From Virgisporangium aliadipatigenens (GTDB lineage Bacteria > Actinomycetota > Actinomycetes > Mycobacteriales > Micromonosporaceae): 64,000 bases of DNA. The notes under the pieces were generated by a model. That model was given only the letters and a program-made list of their open reading frames with translations. It made no database searches and was not told the origin of the DNA. Made by a program: the position numbers and the translations under genes. Below, piece by piece: positions 59,051-64,000 of the stretch; position 1 is the stretch's first letter, and each line of letters begins with the position of its first letter. The DNA lies in the NCBI RefSeq assembly GCF_016863615.1, contig NZ_BOPF01000007.1, positions 338,743 through 402,742 on the forward strand, read 5' to 3'.

Positions 59051-60238
59051 TCAGACCAGGGCGTAGTCCGGCAGGACGAACGCGTCCGCCTTGCCGAACT
59101 GCCTCGCCGCCACACCGCGCATCGGCCAGCGGGTCATCATCCGCATCGACAGCGCCCGCAGCGCGATCCCGGCCCGACCCATCGGCGCGTAGCCGCCGAT
59201 CCCGCCCGGCGGAAGCTGGATCGACCGGTGCACATAGCCGGCCAGCTCCCGCTGGTACGCCGCGAACGCCCGCTCGTGGTCACCGCCCGCCGCCGCCAGT
59301 TCGCCCGCCAGCACGTAGGCGCCCACCAGGGCCAGGCTCGTGCCCATGCCGGCCAGCGGCGAACCGCAGTAGCCGGCGTCGCCGACCAGCACCACCCGCC
59401 CGCGGGCCCACCGGTCGACCGTCACCCGGGACACCGCGTCGAAGTAGAAGTCGTCCGCGCGCGGCAGCTGCGACAGCAGCCACGGCACCCGCCAACCGGC
59501 ACCGGCGAGCCGCTGCGCGACGATCTTCTTCCGGGCGGCCGCGTCGCCGATGAGCGTCGCCGGCAGCGGCTCCGAACGGAAGCTCAGATACGCCTTCGCC
59601 GCCCCGCCGTGCTCCGGGCGCAGTCCCGCGCACAACCCGCCCGGCGCGTTGTACATCAGGAACCAGCCGTCGAGATCACCCGGATCCGGCACCGAGAAGT
59701 AGGCCGTGTAGCCGCCCAGGTGCGTCACGAACGCCGGCTCCGGCCCGAACGCCAGGGCCCGCGTCGTGGAGTGCACCCCGTCGGCGCCGACCAGCAGGTC
59801 GAAGCGTTCCGTCCGGCCCGAGGCGAACGTGACGTCCACGCCGCCGGCGTCCTGCGAAAGGCCCACGACGCCGTCGCCGTAGCGGTACTCCACCCCCTGC
59901 GTCGCTTCCACCAGGATCCGGGACAGGTCGTCGCGCAGGATCTCCACGTCGGCGACGATCCCCGCCCCGCCGAACGCGTCCACCGGCAGCTCCGCCGTGC
60001 GCCGGCCCCGCGCGTCGACCAGCGCGAAGCCGCGTTCGTCCACTGTGGACGCGCGCACCGTCGCCGTCAGGCCCATCCGGTGCACCACGTCCCGCGCCAC
60101 CCCGCGCACGTCGACCGCCTGACCGCCCGGGCGCAGCCCGCGCCAGCGTTCCACCACCACCGGGGTGAACCCGTGCCGCCGCAGCCAGAACGCCGTCGCC
60201 GGACCCGCGATCCCGCCCCCGTTCACCAGAACCCGCAT
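59051..60238 (-). CDS. FAD-dependent monooxygenase (TetX/PHBH-like)
   Basis: A 395-residue flavoprotein: Rossmann VLVNGGGIAGPATAFWLRRHGFTPVVVER (Gly pattern GGGIAG), DG motif DLLVGADGVHSTTR (about 155-168) and GRVVLVGDAGYCGSPLAGMGTSLAL (GD motif, about 283-307). It hydroxylates a small aromatic or an antibiotic with NAD(P)H. Convergent end with the decarboxylase (12 bp). Divergent from the GntR-TetR regulator, whose operator lies between them, so the enzyme is probably its target. Confidence 0.92.
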   Translation of the reverse strand: MRVLVNGGGIAGPATAFWLRRHGFTPVVVERWRGLRPGGQAVDVRGVARDVVHRMGLTATVRASTVDERGFALVDARGRRTAELPVDAFGGAGIVADVEILRDDLSRILVEATQGVEYRYGDGVVGLSQDAGGVDVTFASGRTERFDLLVGADGVHSTTRALAFGPEPAFVTHLGGYTAYFSVPDPGDLDGWFLMYNAPGGLCAGLRPEHGGAAKAYLSFRSEPLPATLIGDAAARKKIVAQRLAGAGWRVPWLLSQLPRADDFYFDAVSRVTVDRWARGRVVLVGDAGYCGSPLAGMGTSLALVGAYVLAGELAAAGGDHERAFAAYQRELAGYVHRSIQLPPGGIGGYAPMGRAGIALRALSMRMMTRWPMRGVAARQFGKADAFVLPDYALV

Positions 60239-60306
60239 CCCCGCACCTCTCTTGCGTACCGTGTACGCGGCGACCGTAGAGAAACGCGTTCGACAGCCGC
60301 AACGGC

Positions 60307-60348
60307 ACTAGTACACGCGGCCCCGCCGACCGGCGGGTGTACTAGTAC
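60307..60348. promoter_or_regulatory. Paired operator between monooxygenase and GntR-TetR regulator
   Basis: ACTAGTACAC (60307-60316) and GTGTACTAGT (60337-60346) form a perfect inverted repeat; each arm contains its own palindrome ACTAGT, and the right one extends to GTACTAGTAC (60339-60348). It ends 9 bp before the regulator's GTG, so binding would block both promoters. The ACTAGT core is also in the GntR operator at 14677. Confidence 0.75.
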
Positions 60349-60357
60349 GGTGGGCGC

Positions 60358-61278
60358 GTGGAACAGCCCCCGTACCGGCGCATCGCCGACGACATCCGGC
60401 GCCGCATCAGCACCGGCGCGCTGCGCCCCGGCGACCGCGTCCCCTCCGCGCGGCAGATCACCCGCGAGTGGGGCGTCGCCGTCGCCACCGCCACCAAGGC
60501 CCTCGCCGACCTGCGCGCCGACGGGCTCACCGCCGCAGAACCCGGGCGCGGCACCGTCGTCGCCGGACCGGCCGGTGCGCGTCGCGGGACGCGGCCGGCG
60601 GGCGACGTTCCCGAGAAGGAACTGAACCGGCGGCGGATCGTGCGGGCCGCGATCACCCTCGCCGACGCGGACGGCGTGGCCGAACTGTCGATGCGCCGCA
60701 TCGCCGGCCACCTCGGCGTCGCCACCATGTCGCTCTACCGGCACGTCGACAACCGCGACGCCCTGGTCAACCTGATGATCGAGGAGGTGATGGGCGAGGA
60801 GCCGCTGCCCGACCCGCCGCCGCACGGCTGGCGCGCCCGGCTCGAGGCGATGGCCCGCGCCCAGTGGACCCTCTTCCGGCGGCACCCGTGGCTCGCGCCC
60901 GCCATGACGCTCCTGCGCCCGAACATCGTCCCCCGCGCCGTCGCGCACAGCGAGTACGCCCTCGCCGCGTTCGAGGGCACCCGCGTGCCGCTCGAACAGC
61001 GCATGTACGTCAGCATCCTGCTCTTCGCCTACGTCCGCGGACTCGCCCAGGACCTGGAGGCCGAACAGGCCGCCCGCCGCGACACCGGCCTCACCGCCGA
61101 GGAGTGGATGGAGGGCAACGACGAAGCCCTCGCCGCGATCCTCACCACGAACGCCCTGCCCCTGATGCGACGCCTCACCGAGGACGGCTTCGACTTCGAC
61201 CTCGACCGGATGTTCGGCCTCGGTCTGGAGCTGTTCCTGGACGGGATCGCCGGGCGGCTCGGACCCCGGGGACGCTGA
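60358..61278 (+). CDS. Regulator with GntR winged helix fused to TetR domain
   Basis: A 306-residue protein with two DNA-binding modules: residues 1-~70 are a GntR winged helix (PPYRRIADDIRRRISTGALRPGDRVPSARQITREWGVAVATATKALADLRADGLTAAEPGRGTVV), and ~88-306 a full TetR protein (RRIVRAAITLADADGVAELSMRRIAGHLGVATMSLYRHVDNRDALVNLMIEEVMGE) with a TetR_C-type ligand domain. This fusion is known in actinobacteria. GTG start without a clear Shine-Dalgarno, probably leaderless. The nearby paired ACTAGT operator may be read by the GntR part. Confidence 0.9.
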   Translation: MEQPPYRRIADDIRRRISTGALRPGDRVPSARQITREWGVAVATATKALADLRADGLTAAEPGRGTVVAGPAGARRGTRPAGDVPEKELNRRRIVRAAITLADADGVAELSMRRIAGHLGVATMSLYRHVDNRDALVNLMIEEVMGEEPLPDPPPHGWRARLEAMARAQWTLFRRHPWLAPAMTLLRPNIVPRAVAHSEYALAAFEGTRVPLEQRMYVSILLFAYVRGLAQDLEAEQAARRDTGLTAEEWMEGNDEALAAILTTNALPLMRRLTEDGFDFDLDRMFGLGLELFLDGIAGRLGPRGR

Positions 61279-61288
61279 CCGTGGCTTT

Positions 61289-61307
61289 TTACGACTGACT
61301 GTCGTAA
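61289..61307. promoter_or_regulatory. TetR-type operator upstream of the SnoaL-like gene
   Basis: TTACGAC-TGACT-GTCGTAA is a perfect inverted repeat (7-bp arms, 5-bp spacer) 52 bp before the SnoaL-like ATG. It is the kind of site bound by TetR proteins; the TetR gene at 61867 downstream is the natural candidate. Confidence 0.7.
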
Positions 61308-61359
61308 TGTTTGCGACAGGTCGTCGCGTCAACTCCGGCGCGCCACCGGAAGGGACCCC

Positions 61360-61830
61360 ATGGACACCGCCGCCGATCGTGCCGCCGTCATCGAACTGCT
61401 CGGCCGGTACGCCGACATCGCCGACCTCAAGGACTTCACCGCGCTGCCGGGACTCGTCCTCACCGACCCGGTGACGCTCGACTTCGAGTCCGTCGCCGGC
61501 ATCCCGCCGATGACCGTGCCGCTCGCCGACTACGTCGGCATCCTCGCCGGCGCCTTCGCCCCCTACGCGGCCACCCACCACGCCATCACCGGCCACGTCG
61601 TCACCGTCGACGGCGACCGCGCCACGATCCACGCGCACGTGCGCGCCGAACACTGGCTGCCACCCCACCTCGCCGACGGCGGACCCGATCGCTGGCTCGT
61701 CGTCGGCTTCTACGACAACGAGGCGGTCCGCACGACCGACGGCTGGCGCCTGTCCCGCGTGAGGCTGACCGCGAGCCACCAGGAGAACCCGCACCTGTCG
61801 AGCGCCGCACTGGCCACGCGGAGGGCCTGA
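61360..61830 (+). CDS. SnoaL-like / NTF2-fold protein
   Basis: A 156-residue alpha+beta-barrel protein: AADRAAVIELLGRYADIADLKDFTALPGLVLTDPVTLDFESVAG, ATHHAITGHVVTVDGDRATIHAHVRAEHWL, WLVVGFYDNEAVRTTDGWRLSRVRLTASHQ. This is the nuclear-transport-factor-2-like fold used by polyketide cyclases, isomerases and many uncharacterised enzymes. GGAAGGGACC precedes the ATG. A TetR gene follows after 36 bp; the two probably form one operon controlled by the dyad at 61289. Confidence 0.88.
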   Translation: MDTAADRAAVIELLGRYADIADLKDFTALPGLVLTDPVTLDFESVAGIPPMTVPLADYVGILAGAFAPYAATHHAITGHVVTVDGDRATIHAHVRAEHWLPPHLADGGPDRWLVVGFYDNEAVRTTDGWRLSRVRLTASHQENPHLSSAALATRRA

Positions 61831-61866
61831 CCCGCCACCCGGGCCGCACCGGGGGAAGATGGTCGG

Positions 61867-62472
61867 ATGCCGCGCATCCGGGGAGCCAGCATCGAGGAGC
61901 ACCACGAGCGGGTGTGGGCCGACCTGGCCGAGGCCGTGCGGCAACTCCTGCTCGAACGCGACTACGAGTCGATCAACATGGGCCACATCGCGGTCCGGGC
62001 CGGACTCGCCCGCAACACGCTGTACAACTACGCCCGGGACAAGAGCGCGCTCGTGCTGGCGCTCACCCGGCGGGCGAGCCGGCCCGCCGTGGAACGGGTG
62101 AGCGCCATCGCCGCACGCACCGCCGACCCGGCCGCGCAGCGGCTGCACGAGATCATCGAGGCGATCCTGGAGGCCTCCACCGACCAGGCCCTGCAGCCGA
62201 TGTTCCGCCCCGGCGCCGGGGCACTCGTCGCCGACGTGCCCAAGGGACCCGACAACCCGTTCCACGCGCTCATCGTCGAGGTGGAGAACGTCGTTCGTGA
62301 CGGCATCGCGCGCGGCGAGTTCCGCGACGTCGGCGACGTGCAACTGGCGGTGGAACTGCTCTCCGGCGCGGTGCGCGCCGCGGCGGAACGCATCGGCCGG
62401 GAACCGGCCGCGTTCACCGCGACCGTGCAGGCCACCCGGGACGTCGTCCTCGCCGCCCTGCAACGTCGCTGA
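61867..62472 (+). CDS. TetR-family transcriptional regulator
   Basis: A 201-residue regulator: HTH in EHHERVWADLAEAVRQLLLERDYESINMGHIAVRAGLARNTLYNYARDKSALVLALTRR and a C-terminal helical ligand domain (ISAIAARTADPAAQRLHEIIEAILEAST-like segment, then a region with GAGALVADVPKGPDNPFHALIVEVENVV). ATG start. It likely represses the SnoaL-like gene and itself through the dyad 560 bp upstream, and may also act on the oxidoreductase 26 bp downstream. Confidence 0.92.
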   Translation: MPRIRGASIEEHHERVWADLAEAVRQLLLERDYESINMGHIAVRAGLARNTLYNYARDKSALVLALTRRASRPAVERVSAIAARTADPAAQRLHEIIEAILEASTDQALQPMFRPGAGALVADVPKGPDNPFHALIVEVENVVRDGIARGEFRDVGDVQLAVELLSGAVRAAAERIGREPAAFTATVQATRDVVLAALQRR

Positions 62473-62498
62473 ACGGCGGTACCGGCCCGGGTGCGATC

Positions 62499-63968
62499 AT
62501 GGGCGGCGTGGACGTCGTCGTCGTCGGAGCCGGGCCCAACGGGCTCGCCGCAGCGCTCATTCTCGCCGCCGCCGGCCTCGGCGTGGAGGTCCACGAGGCG
62601 GCCGACACCGTCGGCGGCGGAGCCCGCACCGCCGAACTGACCCTGCCCGGGTTCCGGCATGACGTCTGCTCGGCCGTGCACCCGATGGCCGTCGCCTCAC
62701 CCTTCTTCCGCGCCATGAACCTCGCCGCGCACGGCGTCGAGCTGTACCAGCCCGACATCGCCTACGCGCACCCCCTCGACGGCGGCCGCGCCGGACTCGC
62801 CTACCGCGACCTCGACCGCACCGCCGACGGGCTCGGCCCCGACGGCCCCGCGTGGCGCCGGCTCCTCGGCCCCCTCGTGGCCCGCTGGGAGGACGTCGTC
62901 GACACCACCATGAACGACTTCCGTCACGTCCCGCCGCCCGCCGCCGCCCTCCGGTTCGGCCTGCGCACCCTGGAACAGGGCGGTCCACTGTGGAACGTCC
63001 GGTTCCGCGGCGAGACCGCACCCGCCCTGCTCACCGGCGTCGGCGCGCACGCCATCGCCCCCGTTCGCGGGCTCGGCCCGGCCGGCGCCGGACTCTTCCT
63101 CGCCACCCTCGCCCACGCCGTCGGCTGGCCCATCCCGCGCGGCGGCAGCCAGGCGATCGTCGACGCGATGGCCGCCGCGCTGCAGCGCCTCGGCGGGAAG
63201 ATCGTCACCGGGCACCGCGTCGACTCCCTCGACGACCTGCCGCCCGCCCGGGCCGTCCTGCTCGACGTCGCCGCCGAGGGACTCCTGCGCATCGCCGGCG
63301 AACGCCTCCCCGGCGCCTACCGCAAACGCCTGCGCCGCTTCACCTACGGCGGCGCCGCGGCCAAGGTCGACTTCGCGCTCTCCGGACCCGTCCCGTGGGC
63401 CGCCCCCGAGGTGGCCCGGGCCGGCACCCTGCACATCGTCGGGACCCGCGCCGAGGCCGCCCACGCCGAACGCGAAGTGGCGAACGGTCGCCACGCCGAA
63501 CGCCCCTACGTTCTCGCCGCCCAACCGTCCACAGTGGACGCCACCCGCGCACCCGACGGCAAGCACGTGCTGTGGGCCTACGCCCACGTGCCCAACGGCT
63601 CCACGGTGGACCCCACCGAAGCGGTCACCGCACAGGTCGAGCGCTTCGCCCCCGGGTTCCGCGACCTGATCCTCGACAGCCACGCCATCCCGGCCGCCGC
63701 GCAGTCCGCCCACAACCCCAACTACATCGGCGGGGACATCGCCGCCGGAGCCGTCACCGCCTGGCAGATGGTGATGCGGCCGGTCCCGCACTGGGACCCT
63801 TACCGGACCCCGCTGCCCGGCGTATACCTCTGTTCCGCCTCGACGCCGCCCGGGCCGGCGGTGCACGGCATGGCGGGACTGCACGCCGCGCGCCGCGTCC
63901 TGCGCCAACGCTTCGGCATCCGCGCGGAACCGCTCGATCTGGTGCGCGACAAGGTCAAACCCGCCTAG
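62499..63968 (+). CDS. Phytoene-desaturase-like FAD-dependent oxidoreductase
   Basis: A 489-residue flavoprotein: N-terminal dinucleotide fold VDVVVVGAGPNGLAAALILAAAGLGVEVHEAADTVGGGARTAELTLPGFRHDVCSAVHPMAVASPFFRA (GxGPNG), a middle region GGSQAIVDAMAAALQRLGGKIVTGHRVDSL, and the C-terminal FAD motif GVYLCSASTPPGPAVHGMAGLHAARRVL. This is the NAD(P)/FAD-dependent amine oxidase/carotenoid-desaturase family; the actinobacterial group with PNGLAAAL is mostly uncharacterised, so the substrate is open. It follows the TetR gene by 26 bp. Two TCCACNGTGGA sites and one inverted one lie within it. Confidence 0.9.
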   Translation: MGGVDVVVVGAGPNGLAAALILAAAGLGVEVHEAADTVGGGARTAELTLPGFRHDVCSAVHPMAVASPFFRAMNLAAHGVELYQPDIAYAHPLDGGRAGLAYRDLDRTADGLGPDGPAWRRLLGPLVARWEDVVDTTMNDFRHVPPPAAALRFGLRTLEQGGPLWNVRFRGETAPALLTGVGAHAIAPVRGLGPAGAGLFLATLAHAVGWPIPRGGSQAIVDAMAAALQRLGGKIVTGHRVDSLDDLPPARAVLLDVAAEGLLRIAGERLPGAYRKRLRRFTYGGAAAKVDFALSGPVPWAAPEVARAGTLHIVGTRAEAAHAEREVANGRHAERPYVLAAQPSTVDATRAPDGKHVLWAYAHVPNGSTVDPTEAVTAQVERFAPGFRDLILDSHAIPAAAQSAHNPNYIGGDIAAGAVTAWQMVMRPVPHWDPYRTPLPGVYLCSASTPPGPAVHGMAGLHAARRVLRQRFGIRAEPLDLVRDKVKPA

Positions 63969-64000
63969 CGATTCATCTACGCGCGTGCGTCGTGGGCGCG

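Noticed and set aside
56553..63538. Chromosome origin or DnaA-box cluster based on TCCACA repeats
   Set aside because: The sites are inside coding genes, widely spaced, and no dnaA/dnaN genes or AT-rich unwinding region are present.

Overview
The window is chromosomal DNA of a high-GC actinobacterium (roughly 70% GC by eye, strong G/C third-position bias, many GTG starts, 1-4 bp start/stop overlaps, several apparently leaderless genes). The gene families (MacB-like operons with CMRxNG lipoproteins, IniA/IniC-type dynamins, GntR/TetR double-domain regulators, a dispersed inverted repeat with arm GTCGATCTTGCAGTTGTGGC) suggest Micromonosporaceae (Actinoplanes/Micromonospora-like). That placement is inference. 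I see no rRNA, tRNA, CRISPR array, transposase or intact prophage.

Layout. 0-7 kb: end of a PLP-dependent dehydratase, a kinase-fold protein with a SelW-like partner, then an OmpR-type two-component system divergent from a lipoprotein / peptidoglycan-binding adaptor / ABC ATPase / MacB-like permease operon. 7.0-7.8 kb: a decayed patch with a truncated Hsp70-like gene and an unexplained coding remnant. 7.8-12.6 kb: a zinc-finger coiled-coil protein, a chemoreceptor and a HEAT-repeat protein. 12.6-24.4 kb: ordinary accessory operons: GntR-ABC, adenylate kinase, TetR-MMPL, DUF3224-MarR, GNAT, BAAT hydrolase, PadR-ABC and an AidB-like acyl-CoA dehydrogenase. 24.5-29.8 kb: membrane protein, aldo/keto reductase plus methyltransferase, thymidine kinase, MFS transporter, glycerophosphodiesterase.

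29.9-37.8 kb is the most striking part. A membrane-tethered Hsp70 ATPase without a substrate-binding domain (29885, +) lies near a four-gene minus-strand operon. That operon encodes an IniC-sized dynamin, a two-TM protein with a GrpE-like C-terminal domain, an IniA-sized dynamin with a hydrophobic segment, and a very acidic protein. I read this as a possible membrane-remodelling or stress machine in which a chaperone nucleotide cycle is coupled to paired dynamin GTPases. An SDR/HxlR pair sits in between.

38-48.8 kb: a large STAND/LuxR regulator followed by a small LuxR-like protein and a GNAT enzyme, an ABC exporter divergent from a NarL-type two-component system, and membrane-lipid genes (LPG-synthase-type flippase, acyltransferase). 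48.9-54.6 kb: GT87 mannosyltransferase, small enzymes, a LysE exporter and a DapA-like aldolase, with two copies of the dispersed inverted repeat. 54.7-59.0 kb: an iron-box-controlled NRPS-independent siderophore operon (two IucA/IucC synthetases and a PLP decarboxylase). 59-64 kb: flavin monooxygenase with a divergent GntR-TetR regulator, SnoaL-like protein, TetR regulator and a carotenoid-desaturase-like oxidoreductase. The 11-mer TCCACWGTGGA recurs seven times, six of them between 56.5 and 63.6 kb.
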